64,000 nucleotides of DNA from Ruminiclostridium herbifermentans (GTDB lineage: Bacteria > Bacillota > Clostridia > Acetivibrionales > DSM-1351). Location: positions 2,720,501 through 2,784,500 of the forward strand of contig NZ_CP061336.1 in NCBI RefSeq assembly GCF_005473905.2. Direction: 5' to 3'. This document shows positions 48,563 to 58,198 of the stretch, piece after piece. The notes below the pieces were generated by a model. That model was not told where the DNA came from. It made no database searches and was given only the letters and a program-made list of their open reading frames with translations. Numbering within the stretch: position 1 is the first letter of the stretch; each line of letters opens with the position of its first letter. The position numbers and the translations under genes were made by a program.

Positions 48563-49144
48563 CTATCTTGTTACAGCCATACCTTCAATGCTTTCCATGG
48601 GGATTATAAATTTGGTGTTAAAGAGTTCCTTTGAATATGTATGGGTTTCTTTTAATAAATACTTTTCTAGCTTCTCCACTTCAAATAATTTTTCTTCTGT
48701 TTTGGCCAATCGCATAAAATACGAAAAATTCTCTTCTCTACTTTCAGACTTCTGTATTTTTGGATATTTATCGGAATTATAAACAAGTATGTAGCTTATA
48801 TTCTTCCTTGCAAAATCAAAGTCAGGAATAATCCCCAGTTCTAACAGCATAATAATACTATCATATATTTTTCTGAATAAATCAGCCCTATCTATTGAAC
48901 CGTTTTTGAATTCAATAAAGTACCAGCTACCATCTTTACTGATATACAAGGCATCATTAGAAGCCGGAAGACAGGGCAAATGTTTTTCTTTGCTATATTC
49001 TTTTGGTATTTTATCAAAATTAATAACTTTTAACTTGCTTTCACACATATAACTTACACTACATTTATCAAAGGAAGCTTTCTTTAGTGTACATTCATGT
49101 TTTATTAATGCTTCACGTAAATTTTGAATAATTTCTTCTGTCAT
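48563..49144 (-). CDS. PD-(D/E)XK-like nuclease-fold protein, partner of ATPase
   Basis: A 193-residue protein I do not assign to a named family. A restriction-endonuclease-like core is visible: SNDALYISKDGSWYFIEFKNG gives Asp64, Glu78 and Lys80 in the D...ExK arrangement on adjacent strands, preceded by an N-terminal helix (TEEIIQNLREALIKHE) and followed by helical RADLFRKIYDSIIML. A start at the ATG after AAAGGAAAG is preferred over one 18 bases upstream that overlaps the ATPase stop. Either way the pair is coupled. Inference: an effector nuclease controlled by the ATPase, as in two-gene defence systems. Nuclease activity is unproven. Confidence 0.6.
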   Translation of the reverse strand: MTEEIIQNLREALIKHECTLKKASFDKCSVSYMCESKLKVINFDKIPKEYSKEKHLPCLPASNDALYISKDGSWYFIEFKNGSIDRADLFRKIYDSIIMLLELGIIPDFDFARKNISYILVYNSDKYPKIQKSESREENFSYFMRLAKTEEKLFEVEKLEKYLLKETHTYSKELFNTKFIIPMESIEGMAVTR

Positions 49145-49154
49145 AGACTTTCCT

Positions 49155-50468
49155 TTACTCATTATTTAGCTGGTGGCGCAATGTATCCAGTAACTGGACA
49201 GGAGACACCATTTTCTTATAAATCAAGTCAATATTATCTGTCACTATTTCCATATTTACCTTGTTATTTTCCATGGAAGACAAATAGTAATTAACCTTTT
49301 TATCAATACCATGCTTTACAGAAAATAAATTTATTGCATCCAAAAAATATGGACTATGGGTTGCAATTATTATTGATAAATCAAAGCTTTTTTGCAGCAA
49401 TACAATTAACTCTGCGTATGCTACCTGCCACTGAGGATGTAAGTGTATTTCTGGCTCATCTAAAACTAAAACATCCTTTTCCTTTAATACACCCTTCTCA
49501 AGCAGCATTTTTATAATGACAAATGATTTTAGTCCTGCTGAAAGGTTGTTAAAATTAACAGGCTCGCTAAAGCCATCATTTTGTAAAGCAAATCCATGCT
49601 GATTTTTAATTATTTGTCCATCAACAACTGTTTGCAGAGTCTGATAAACTTCTTTTAGCTTTTCTTTAGCAAGAACAGATTCAAAAATCCCATCCATTAT
49701 GTCTGCTTTATTATTTTTAATTAATAAATTTTTCAAATAATCATCAATAGTATTTAACTCACCAGTACTAGATAGCGTATCTATAATAAAAGGGTTATCA
49801 ATATAAACTGCTTTGTTTAAAATAGGAATATCTGCTGAAAACTCTGTACATTCATTATTTGAAAACACTAGATTAATGCACTTCTTCTTTATCTCCAATT
49901 CCAATATAGCATTTTTATTTTCATTATTAAGAGAGTTAATTTGTTTATAAAATACACTGTTAAAATATCGTGTTAGAACTTCTGATATAATAGCCTGATT
50001 AGGCAAATTAAAAATAGATATTATTTTGTCAGCTGTTTCATCAATCATTTGATTAAATTCATCAATTTCACTATACTTTATGTTCGAATATTTTAGTACT
50101 TTTTTTATAGTAAATGTAATGTCATTTTTATTATAAGAATTATCACCCAGAAAAGTTTTTAAATCAAGCTCATTTGTTATAGTAAAAGCAATATGTTTTG
50201 CTACCATTGATATTTCTTTTTCAACTGAATTATTTTCAATTTTTTCAATATAATTATTTTTCACTAAAATATAGCAAATATCCTCAATTTCTTTTAATCG
50301 TTGATTAACAATTTGGCCTTCAATACCAGCTATTGAATTAAACAACGAAAAAAGCACCTTTCCCACTGTACTTTTTCCAGTATTATTTTCTCCAGCAATA
50401 ACAGTAATCCCATCAACTAGAATATCCGCATGTTCTATCTTTGCAAAATTATCAATTATTAATTTCAT
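49155..50468 (-). CDS. AAA/ABC-type (OLD/SMC-like) ATPase
   Basis: 437 residues. Walker A GENNTGKST at 26-34 follows an FAKIEHADI strand pattern typical of OLD/RecF-like ATPases; the ABC signature is LSAGLKS, Walker B VLVLDEPEIHLHP and the switch histidine ATHSPYF. A helical insert lies between. There is no TOPRIM domain at the C-terminus, so it is not a single-chain OLD nuclease; the nuclease function seems to lie in the next gene. Starts after GAAAGGG. Flanked by CRISPR arrays A and B. Confidence 0.85.
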   Translation of the reverse strand: MKLIIDNFAKIEHADILVDGITVIAGENNTGKSTVGKVLFSLFNSIAGIEGQIVNQRLKEIEDICYILVKNNYIEKIENNSVEKEISMVAKHIAFTITNELDLKTFLGDNSYNKNDITFTIKKVLKYSNIKYSEIDEFNQMIDETADKIISIFNLPNQAIISEVLTRYFNSVFYKQINSLNNENKNAILELEIKKKCINLVFSNNECTEFSADIPILNKAVYIDNPFIIDTLSSTGELNTIDDYLKNLLIKNNKADIMDGIFESVLAKEKLKEVYQTLQTVVDGQIIKNQHGFALQNDGFSEPVNFNNLSAGLKSFVIIKMLLEKGVLKEKDVLVLDEPEIHLHPQWQVAYAELIVLLQKSFDLSIIIATHSPYFLDAINLFSVKHGIDKKVNYYLSSMENNKVNMEIVTDNIDLIYKKMVSPVQLLDTLRHQLNNE

Positions 50469-50572
50469 AGTAACCCTTTCAAAAACAATACATCATAAAT
50501 AGTAAACTTAATCTTTAGAATCAATTATACTTTATTCCCTAATGAAATACAATTCTTTACAAGGACATATAC

Positions 50573-51049
50573 ACTCGTCAGTATTAATACGTATCACTTG
50601 CATTCTTACCGTCTATCAGGTAGCGGAACGCCAAAACTAAATCTTCATTTCATTGTTTGGGGCAACTATCATAAATTTATATTTATTTGGGCTCAACAGT
50701 ATTCTTACTTTCCATGTGTTTCTAAAACGCTAGTTGATAGACTTTTCAAATCCCGAATTCGAGATCTATCAGATAGCGGAACACTAGATGATGATTTTGT
50801 AATTTCTTTATTTCAGACCAACAGCATTCTTACTTTCCATGTGTTTGTAAAACGCTAGTTGATAGACTTTTCAAATCCTCTAATCTGGGTCATTAGCAAT
50901 TCAACAAAACAAATAGGAGTATTTCCATTGTAATCAGCTGGTTTCAATCCCCTATTTCAGGTCACTTGCATTTCAACTTAAATGAAAAATCCAATCTTTT
51001 AACAGGTAAATAAGTGCAATTCCCTATTTCAGGTCATTAGTATTTTTAC
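50573..51049 (-). CRISPR. decayed CRISPR array B
   Basis: Same 37-bp repeat. Units at 50573-50609, 50643-50708 (collapsed), a truncated one at 50744-50761, 50797-50833, 50869-50905, 50941-50977 (the best match, but with CC for TC) and 51013-51049. Spacers of 33-35 bp at 50610, 50709, 50762, 50834, 50906 and 50978. The spacers at 50834 and 50906 match array A almost or fully (0-1 mismatch), and the 50709 and 50834 spacers are copies of each other. Confidence 0.8.
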
Positions 51050-51112
51050 TTGTTTTTTTGAGCTATTCTCAGTATTTTCAAGGCTTTTAGCCATTTTGAG
51101 ATTGGGTTTAAT
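51050..51112 (-). promoter_or_regulatory. CRISPR leader B
   Basis: Nearly identical to leader A (one base differs in the AAGGCTTT(T/C)AGCC segment). It lies between array B and the 3' end of the cas operon. Confidence 0.65.
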
Positions 51113-51113
51113 C

Positions 51114-51144
51114 AGTTAAGGGAGAAAATTGCTCTCCCTTAACT
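51114..51144 (-). terminator. hairpin after the cas operon
   Basis: A perfect 12-bp stem AGTTAAGGGAGA/TCTCCCTTAACT right after the last cas gene. The T-tract on the minus strand is poor, so termination may be partial and allow read-through into array B. Confidence 0.6.
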
Positions 51145-51151
51145 ATTTAGT

Positions 51152-53335
51152 TTATTTATTTTTATCTTGCTGTAATTGAGGTAACCTTGGATCCTCTAAA
51201 ATCCCTTTTAATGTAAATCTAATATTCTGCTTCACTTCTGTAGCCCCATCACCAGCTATACGATTTAACTTAAACCAAACATGACTTCCTTCGTCATTAT
51301 TACTTTTTTTATCCTTTTTGCTTTTATTATTATCTATTATTTTCCCAAAAGTATATTGTACATTTTTTCCTTCCATGCTTGCATAATTTGTTATGTAAAG
51401 AAATTCTCTATATGCCTTATCATTAAACGAAGAATTCTCTGATAATATTTCTAAAAAATTCATAGGCTTATATGTTCTTATAATAGAGCCATCTTCTGCA
51501 ATATTCCATGTTCTATTTTTAACTTCATTTACTACTATTTTTACACTTCCAAAGCCTAATGGCTTAGCTCCTCCTATTTTGTGGCACCTATTTCCATTAA
51601 TATTATTTTCACCAATTGTCAAAACCCAAATAAGACTTTCTAGTTCTTTATTAGTTATTCTTTCAAAGTATATATCAAATTTAAACTCAACTTCTGCTTT
51701 AACAGGTCTAACAGTAGTATTAAGAGCTGTAATTCCCAAATCACTTTCTGTATTATTACGTTCACTAAGTTTTTGGGCTTTAATTGAATGTGAATGCCAG
51801 TAAAACTTTCTTCCAAGAATCTTTAACTCTTTATTTATATCAGTATTTTTGTTTATTCTACTATAGTCGTAATTCCAAAAATGTGCATTTACCTTTTTAC
51901 CATTAAGTTCAATCTTTGGACGTTCTGTGTAAAACTCCATTGCTGATGGTTTTGGTGAACTTAGTTCTTCTAATGTCATAATTTCATCAAAACAATTGCT
52001 TTCATTAAAACCCTTTTTAAGCTTAGCATCTGAAAACCTAATTTTCGAACCTAATGCAGAATTATCTCCAACCATACCAAAGAGTTCACATGCTGGGCAT
52101 AAATTACTCGCTTCAGAACAAGAATTAAATTCACCGTTATTTTTATTTTTTAAAATTCCCATAATTGTATTATTTAATCCAATTCTTGAAATACATGCTG
52201 GAGCTAAATATATTGTACTACCTACTTTTTCATACCAAACAGGATATTCCATTCCTTCTTTAATGCTGTTTAAACTATAGTGTTTATATCCATTATGTTC
52301 ATCATTCTTTTCCCCTAAGTTTCTATTTACTGCAGGGTCTTTATATACTTCCAAAACTAATTCCAATTTTTCTATTGCTTCATTAATATCTCCCTGTACT
52401 TCAATCCTTTTTCTATTAGCATTATTTAAATTATATGCAAATATACTGTCATGATGCTTTCTACTTCCAAAAGGTTCTCCTAAAAGTAGTATACCTTCTT
52501 CTTCCGTACCATTTCCAATATCTTGAGCCAGATATGGATAATAATTATTGTCCTTATATCGCTTTCCAACATTAAATTTAATTTTATCACCAGTGTAATA
52601 TTTATCCTCACCTACTTTTATATATTTACCTGACTCTATACTATGTATAGGTTCTGGATCATTTTTGCACTCTTTAGTCTTTATCATATATTTATTTGCT
52701 TCATATAATTTCCAACCTGTTTTTTCTTTAACAAGTATTCCAGCTTTTTTAGCCTTACTTTCTCGTGCTGTTAATGGGTTATCCGACGTCATCATACAAG
52801 AATCTGTTAATGCTTCAAAAGCAGACCTAATAACTCCACGTATACTACTACCTGGAATTATAGGTTCTTTGAGATTATTCAATGAAATTTTTTCAGACAT
52901 AACTCCACGTATACTACTACCTGGAATTAAAGGTTCCTTTGGTTCATTCAATGAAACTTTTCCAGACAAATCATTATATGAGAAAAAGTCATAGTTCTTA
53001 TGTTTTTCATTTGTTTCTTTATTTCCATCAGCTTTATTATCTTGTTCATCCTTTTTTTCATTTATCAAATCAGCTAATCCTAACGCATTGTCATTAGTTA
53101 TATTTGGTATAAAAATTGGTGTCTTTGTTCTCAATGTACAACTAATTGAGCCCGTTAGCAGTTCATCAGAGAAATCCTCTTTACCTTTTTCTCTTCGTTT
53201 AACTTCTTTTCCAAGACTTATGAAATTATATGGATTAACAAATTTGTCTCCAAATTCTTCAATATTGTTTGGATATTTACTCTTTTTCTGTATATTATTT
53301 TTCCATTTCATCATTTCACTAGCCATATCACCCAT
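51152..53335 (-). CDS. TIGR03986-type CRISPR RAMP protein (Cas7-like with large insertion)
   Basis: 727 residues, a RAMP-fold subunit of a type III-D-like complex. Seen: glycine-rich loop PGSSIRG, present twice (about 138-144 and 161-167) because a 23-residue segment is tandemly duplicated; the CPACELFG cysteine motif near residue 428 followed by SKIRFSDAKL; and GGAKPLGFGSVKI near 590, the second G-rich loop. The large region between the loops corresponds to an insertion within a Cas7 fold. Start: ATG overlapping the preceding stop (ATGGGTGA), after GGTGGAG. Last gene of the operon. Confidence 0.8.
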   Translation of the reverse strand: MGDMASEMMKWKNNIQKKSKYPNNIEEFGDKFVNPYNFISLGKEVKRREKGKEDFSDELLTGSISCTLRTKTPIFIPNITNDNALGLADLINEKKDEQDNKADGNKETNEKHKNYDFFSYNDLSGKVSLNEPKEPLIPGSSIRGVMSEKISLNNLKEPIIPGSSIRGVIRSAFEALTDSCMMTSDNPLTARESKAKKAGILVKEKTGWKLYEANKYMIKTKECKNDPEPIHSIESGKYIKVGEDKYYTGDKIKFNVGKRYKDNNYYPYLAQDIGNGTEEEGILLLGEPFGSRKHHDSIFAYNLNNANRKRIEVQGDINEAIEKLELVLEVYKDPAVNRNLGEKNDEHNGYKHYSLNSIKEGMEYPVWYEKVGSTIYLAPACISRIGLNNTIMGILKNKNNGEFNSCSEASNLCPACELFGMVGDNSALGSKIRFSDAKLKKGFNESNCFDEIMTLEELSSPKPSAMEFYTERPKIELNGKKVNAHFWNYDYSRINKNTDINKELKILGRKFYWHSHSIKAQKLSERNNTESDLGITALNTTVRPVKAEVEFKFDIYFERITNKELESLIWVLTIGENNINGNRCHKIGGAKPLGFGSVKIVVNEVKNRTWNIAEDGSIIRTYKPMNFLEILSENSSFNDKAYREFLYITNYASMEGKNVQYTFGKIIDNNKSKKDKKSNNDEGSHVWFKLNRIAGDGATEVKQNIRFTLKGILEDPRLPQLQQDKNK

Positions 53336-53954
53336 CACACTCCACCTCATTTCCTCCAGCTTTAAATCCTGCTAATCTCCAATCTGCTACTTCTGGAGAG
53401 CCATCTTCATTAAATTTTATGTAAGTCTTAATTAATAGCTTTAAATCCTGATCTTTGTAAGCTTCAGCATTAAAAGGCAGCTCGGGCAAATTTCTAATTT
53501 TACTTTTAAATTTACCGTCTTTTTGCCACTCACCATCAAGATAGTGCTCTTCTTTATATATATAAAGCTTTTTTGACTCATTGTAATCATCAAGATAGCG
53601 ATATAAGAACTTATCTTGTTCAAATGAATATATAACCCTAACCTCAAAGCATCTATTAAAAACTCGAAGTTCTAACAAGTTATTTGTATCATTTTGAGTA
53701 AATTCATTATCATTTTTAAACTTATCACAAAACTTCATGTTTACAAATTTTCCAAAACAAACATGATCTTTGAAAACTGCATATACAAAGCAATTTTCAT
53801 CTTTTTCACTCACTATAAATTTTTGTTTATTATCAGAATCATCTTCTGTCCTGTTTTCATAAATACTCTTTAGTCTACCAATCAAATCCTGAGGAATTAC
53901 ATTTTTTATTTCCACTTCTATATCTGACCAGTTCATTTCTTTAGTATCACCCAT
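53328..53954 (-). CDS. csx19: Csx19-like type III-D CRISPR protein (TIGR03984-like)
   Basis: 208 residues, no RAMP G-rich loop. The C-terminal GSPEVADWRLAGFKAGG and the position within a type III-D operon suit Csx19. Seen also: LELRVFNRCFEVRVIYSFEQ strands. In solved III-D variants Csx19 sits at the base of the complex; that role is transferred by family only. Overlaps both neighbours by 8 bp through ATGGGTGA-type junctions. Identification rests on context more than on motif. Confidence 0.6.
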   Translation of the reverse strand: MGDTKEMNWSDIEVEIKNVIPQDLIGRLKSIYENRTEDDSDNKQKFIVSEKDENCFVYAVFKDHVCFGKFVNMKFCDKFKNDNEFTQNDTNNLLELRVFNRCFEVRVIYSFEQDKFLYRYLDDYNESKKLYIYKEEHYLDGEWQKDGKFKSKIRNLPELPFNAEAYKDQDLKLLIKTYIKFNEDGSPEVADWRLAGFKAGGNEVECDG

Positions 53955-55674
53955 TTTTTCTCAACTCCTCCGCAAGTGATTTTAAGCATTCTTTACTTAC
54001 TATATCTTTTTCATTATTTTGGGGTATATCTTTTCCTATATCGTTCGCTATTTCCTTTACTATATCTTTATGAATCTTAATATCAGTAACCTTCATAAGT
54101 CCTCTACCTACAGCAGTTTCACCACCTACAGCTAACAGCCCATCATTAAGTTCATCAAGGAAAAGGAAAACTAAACCCAATACAGCTTTTTTCTCATCAC
54201 ATTTTCTGTTTATTCCTATTTTTAGTTTTGTTTCTCCACCACAGCATACATTTTCAGTAAATAGAGCTCCATGCATTGAGCCACCAGTAAATCTATCTAT
54301 TTTAGTTCTTGTTATAGGCATAATTGTGAAATTCTCAATTTCACTTTCAAAAAAGCTGAGGTTTGATTTGCAGAACTGTTTTTTGTTTTTCTTGCTTCCA
54401 TCTACTTCCGTTTTGTTGTCACTTATATTATTTGTGCTACTATTTTGAACGTTATTGTTTTTAGTATTTTCAGCATTTTGTTCGTTTTCATTCTGACCAA
54501 AGGCAATGCTAAGTATGCGATTAACTTTCTCATTTATTTTGCGTCTAACATTATCTTTATCATCATTTACATCAACGCCTATTGCATTTAAGTCCATAGA
54601 ATTTAATATTTCTTCCAAAATAATTTTTGACCTGTGTCTGAATGCTCCTGCCCAAGTTGTACCAGGAATTACAGGTGTTTCATCGTCCAAACAAAGTTGT
54701 CCATAATCAAATTTTTCTATATTAGGATAACTTTTGACTTTGTTCTTTTCAGAGTTATTTTTACAATCTATTCTCTGTTCAGAATTACTATCATTTTCTC
54801 CACTTTGTTGAGAATTATTTTGAACTATAATATTTGGATCAACATTATAATCACGTATCATTATTGTATCTGGTATTTTAATTTTTGCTTCAATTCCGTA
54901 AATATCATTACTACCAAGGTCCTCTCTTGATGTATAATTTCCATCTTTCCACTCAGAAGAACAATATGGATCAAATTCCAACCAATCTTCAGCTTTGCAT
55001 TCTCCCTTTATAAAGCTTTTTGTATAATACTCTGCTTCCATATAACCCAATCCACGGCTTGTTTTTGAGCCTATACGAAGGTCGCCTGAATTGATTGCAA
55101 TTGCTATTTTGTTAATTATCGCTTTAAATACTTTGGCTTTTTCACCACAATATTCAATTATTGCTTCAAATTTCGCACCCTTTTCAATAATTTCATAATT
55201 GTACTTTCCAGTGTCAATGGCTGTTTTCCTATCATCCAACTTTACACCATCTCTAAATGAAATAACAAATCTGGATTTTGATTTTTTGTTTGGATTGTCT
55301 GTGTTATTCGTGGAAGAATTATTCTCTGCATTATTTTCAGAAGAATTTCTACCTTCTACCTCTGCAAGTACTGCATCACCAAAAATTATTTCGCTTTGCC
55401 TTGCCTTGTGTTCCTCTTTTGAGTTTCCTCTATGAATATATCCAAAGAATTCTTTATCAATATCATCAATACTCATATCAGATGAATCTAAACCATTTGT
55501 TTTTATGTAGTGCCTGAATACTCCTGCCAGTGTTGAGCCTGGAATAAATGGTTCATCTCCTTGCTTGATAATATCCTTATCGCTGAACTCATCCATACCT
55601 GAGCATACTGAAAAAGGAGATTTTGTTGTAAGAATTAGTTTTATATATACTCTTTCTTTCGTACTATTTGTCAT
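53947..55674 (-). CDS. double RAMP protein (Cas7-2x-like, type III-D)
   Basis: 575 residues with two Cas7/Csm3-type RAMP units fused. Unit 1: loop IPGSTLAGVFRH (about 43-54) and RIGSKTSRGLGYM (200-212). Unit 2: IPGTTWAGAFRHRSK (335-349) and GGETAVGRGLMKV near 530. Acidic residues follow each first loop (SSDMSIDDID; VDVNDDKD), where Cas7 subunits carry the RNA-cutting aspartate; which ones act cannot be told. The units are joined and expanded by Asn/Ser-rich inserts (about 110-133, 285-315, 400-430). Start ATG after GGGAGG; overlaps csx10 by 11 bp. Confidence 0.8.
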   Translation of the reverse strand: MTNSTKERVYIKLILTTKSPFSVCSGMDEFSDKDIIKQGDEPFIPGSTLAGVFRHYIKTNGLDSSDMSIDDIDKEFFGYIHRGNSKEEHKARQSEIIFGDAVLAEVEGRNSSENNAENNSSTNNTDNPNKKSKSRFVISFRDGVKLDDRKTAIDTGKYNYEIIEKGAKFEAIIEYCGEKAKVFKAIINKIAIAINSGDLRIGSKTSRGLGYMEAEYYTKSFIKGECKAEDWLEFDPYCSSEWKDGNYTSREDLGSNDIYGIEAKIKIPDTIMIRDYNVDPNIIVQNNSQQSGENDSNSEQRIDCKNNSEKNKVKSYPNIEKFDYGQLCLDDETPVIPGTTWAGAFRHRSKIILEEILNSMDLNAIGVDVNDDKDNVRRKINEKVNRILSIAFGQNENEQNAENTKNNNVQNSSTNNISDNKTEVDGSKKNKKQFCKSNLSFFESEIENFTIMPITRTKIDRFTGGSMHGALFTENVCCGGETKLKIGINRKCDEKKAVLGLVFLFLDELNDGLLAVGGETAVGRGLMKVTDIKIHKDIVKEIANDIGKDIPQNNEKDIVSKECLKSLAEELRKNG

Positions 55675-58198
55675 TTTTATCGCCTCCCTTTTCATTGCCA
55701 ATTATTCTTATGTTAAGTCTGCATTGTGTCAGCAAGTTAATGTAATAGTACTTCAAATAATATTCCAAAAGTTCTTCTTTTGCATTGTTATTACTTATTT
55801 TTTTCACATCTTCAAATCTTTCAATGGATTCTTTTATTTCATTTAAATCTTTCCTTTTTTCTTCAGCAGCTTTGTTGATTGAATTAGTATTAACTTCTGG
55901 AGAATTATTTGATTCATTAGAAGAATTAATTTCTAAGGAACCTTCTTCTTTATCCTTAAATACTAGTTCTTCTACCATTTTCCTTTTATCCGTATCTTTA
56001 ATATAACTGATAAATTCCACAAAGTCCGAATACTTCCAACCATTTATGTATTTTACAAGAAGGTTATTTATAGTTGTTGAATTAATTGAAAGCTTTTGTT
56101 GATTATCTATTTTTTCCGAATTATTATTAAGCCTTTCTGCATTATAAAGTGCTTTTTTCTTAAGTTTTAATAAGTTTTCTTGCCTTTTGATATTATTTAT
56201 TAATATACTAAGCACATTTTCCAAATCTGGAGTTTTAGCTTTCTCTTTATTGCTTGTACTAATCCAGTCTTTTTCCTTTAGAGCTAGATTATCATTTAAA
56301 ACAGCATCTTTTACCCAGACATACATTTTGCCCAAGCCCTCATTCTGTCTTTCGCCTATGCTAATGTATTTATTAATTTCTTTTTCGTCACCTGTATATA
56401 TAAAAGTAAACACACTACCTGTAGCAATTGCTGGAACAGGAGGTCTTTCCAAATTCCATTTCCTATTGTAGCTGCCTATTTGGTCAACCTTAATGAATGA
56501 TATTTTTTCATTGTCACAATATTTCTTTGTATCATCCTTGCCAAAAAGCTTCTCTGCAATTTTCTTAACAATTTCCTCTGGCTTTATAATATTGCCTCCC
56601 AAATCATCAAGAAGCATAATATGTGATTGTGCAACTACTGCAAGTTCATTACCATTGTTTACTGAAATTTTTATTTCATCTGATGTTTCCTCTTTATACT
56701 TAACAACTGTTACAGAGCCATATTGAGCAGTTTTTGACTTTCCAATACGCATTTTGCAGTTATTTTTATTAAGCAAATCAACTATCGTCTTTATGCCTTC
56801 CTTGCTGCCTTTAATCTCACCAATAAAGTATTGGTCTGCACTTATTGCATTATATTGATAAAATGTATCTATAGCTTTGTCCTTTGACTTTTTACCATCT
56901 TTATCATCAACAGGTCTTGCGTGATGGTAGAATACTTCTTTTTTGACCTCCACAAAACGTTTTTTATCAATTTCATATTCATTTTTGCAGTTATTCTCTT
57001 TACTACTCTTACAGTCAGGCAATTTACCAAATGGATAAATATCTATATCACGGATAAACTTGTTTGTTAAAGATTTAGAAGGATTTTGTTTTTGTTCTTT
57101 TTCATAAAATACACTATTATAGCAAATTCCTTCACTGATTTTTTCTTTTTTACATGTAACAGGTGCTGGAAAATATCTGCTATAATTCTTATCCGAAATA
57201 TAGAAATTAGAAAAATACAATCCATCCTCCTGACCATTAACAAAGAACTTATAGAAATTTTCATCATCTTTGTTATACTTTAAATACTGACCTGCGAAAT
57301 AGCCTAATATAGTTGAGCCTGGAATATAGTCCATTGATTCAGAAGCCTTATTGCTGGAAATCATTATCGGTGAATCCAATCTGATCAGAAGCTTAATTTT
57401 ATTACAATTATCAGAAATATTAATTACATTTTTTTCAATTGCATTATTTTCCTCTAAACTGAGCTTTACTGCTCCAAAGCCCCTTGTCCTGTGTGAGCCA
57501 ATGTGCCTTAATGCTTTACAGCATTTAACTAATAGTTCTTTATCACTTGGGTCTGACAAGCTTGCCTCAGCAATGAATACCCTGTTTATATCGTTTATAT
57601 TGGTTTCGATATTATTTTCATTATTTTTTTCATGATTGTTTTTGTTAGCTACATCTTCATTTTTTAAATTATCAAATTTTTCTTTCTTAATGGGATCTAT
57701 ACAATTAATAACTCTAATGGTTCTGAGGCTTCCATCTTTAGCCGCTCCTGTTGATTCATTAATTGCTGTTCTGGTTCTGGTAGACGTAAAGTAGTTTATA
57801 ATGTCACTTCTTTTTATTTGTTTCTCGCCTTTGTTTTCATTTTTAGTATCTTTTATGCCTTGCTGATTGTGTACATTCTCAGACTGGCTATACATTTCAT
57901 CAAGCATAGTATAAATTTCTCTATAATTCTCTATGTAGGCATTAGATATGCTAAATGCTCCACCTTCATTTAATCCCTTTTCACCAAAAAGTCGTTTCTT
58001 ATCCTCCTCAGTGCAGCTTTCCCATTCTATTAATTCATTAGCAGCTTCTAGCAAACAGCCCTTTAGCCTTTTTGCAGGAATATATGGGAATCCGAATTTA
58101 TCAAAGCATACATCACTATCTATATAGCATCCGTGTCCACTGCCTGATGCCGCACACAAATCTGATTTAAGCTCTATTTTTATCCTGTAATGTTTCAT
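55664..58198 (-). CDS. csx10: Csx10-type RAMP fusion (type III-D)
   Basis: 844 residues. The N-terminus is typical of Csx10: a first strand, IDSDVCFDKFGFPYIPAKRLKGCLLEAA (residues 26-53, in part) and HIGSHRTRGFGAVKLS near 235. A second RAMP unit begins at IPGSTILGYFAGQYLK near 290, with GKSKTAQYGSVTV near 500 and ERQNEGLGKMYVW near 625. The last 200 residues are helical and charged (NIKRQENLLKLKKKALYNAE), a candidate Cas11-like small-subunit domain, as in the Cas7-Cas5-Cas11 fusion of type III-Dv. Its ATG abuts the cas10 stop. Confidence 0.82.
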   Translation of the reverse strand: MKHYRIKIELKSDLCAASGSGHGCYIDSDVCFDKFGFPYIPAKRLKGCLLEAANELIEWESCTEEDKKRLFGEKGLNEGGAFSISNAYIENYREIYTMLDEMYSQSENVHNQQGIKDTKNENKGEKQIKRSDIINYFTSTRTRTAINESTGAAKDGSLRTIRVINCIDPIKKEKFDNLKNEDVANKNNHEKNNENNIETNINDINRVFIAEASLSDPSDKELLVKCCKALRHIGSHRTRGFGAVKLSLEENNAIEKNVINISDNCNKIKLLIRLDSPIMISSNKASESMDYIPGSTILGYFAGQYLKYNKDDENFYKFFVNGQEDGLYFSNFYISDKNYSRYFPAPVTCKKEKISEGICYNSVFYEKEQKQNPSKSLTNKFIRDIDIYPFGKLPDCKSSKENNCKNEYEIDKKRFVEVKKEVFYHHARPVDDKDGKKSKDKAIDTFYQYNAISADQYFIGEIKGSKEGIKTIVDLLNKNNCKMRIGKSKTAQYGSVTVVKYKEETSDEIKISVNNGNELAVVAQSHIMLLDDLGGNIIKPEEIVKKIAEKLFGKDDTKKYCDNEKISFIKVDQIGSYNRKWNLERPPVPAIATGSVFTFIYTGDEKEINKYISIGERQNEGLGKMYVWVKDAVLNDNLALKEKDWISTSNKEKAKTPDLENVLSILINNIKRQENLLKLKKKALYNAERLNNNSEKIDNQQKLSINSTTINNLLVKYINGWKYSDFVEFISYIKDTDKRKMVEELVFKDKEEGSLEINSSNESNNSPEVNTNSINKAAEEKRKDLNEIKESIERFEDVKKISNNNAKEELLEYYLKYYYINLLTQCRLNIRIIGNEKGGDKNDK

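Noticed and set aside
50598-50858. 86-codon plus-strand ORF within CRISPR array B
   Set aside because: It is made of repeat and spacer sequence; its open frame is a by-product of the periodic array.
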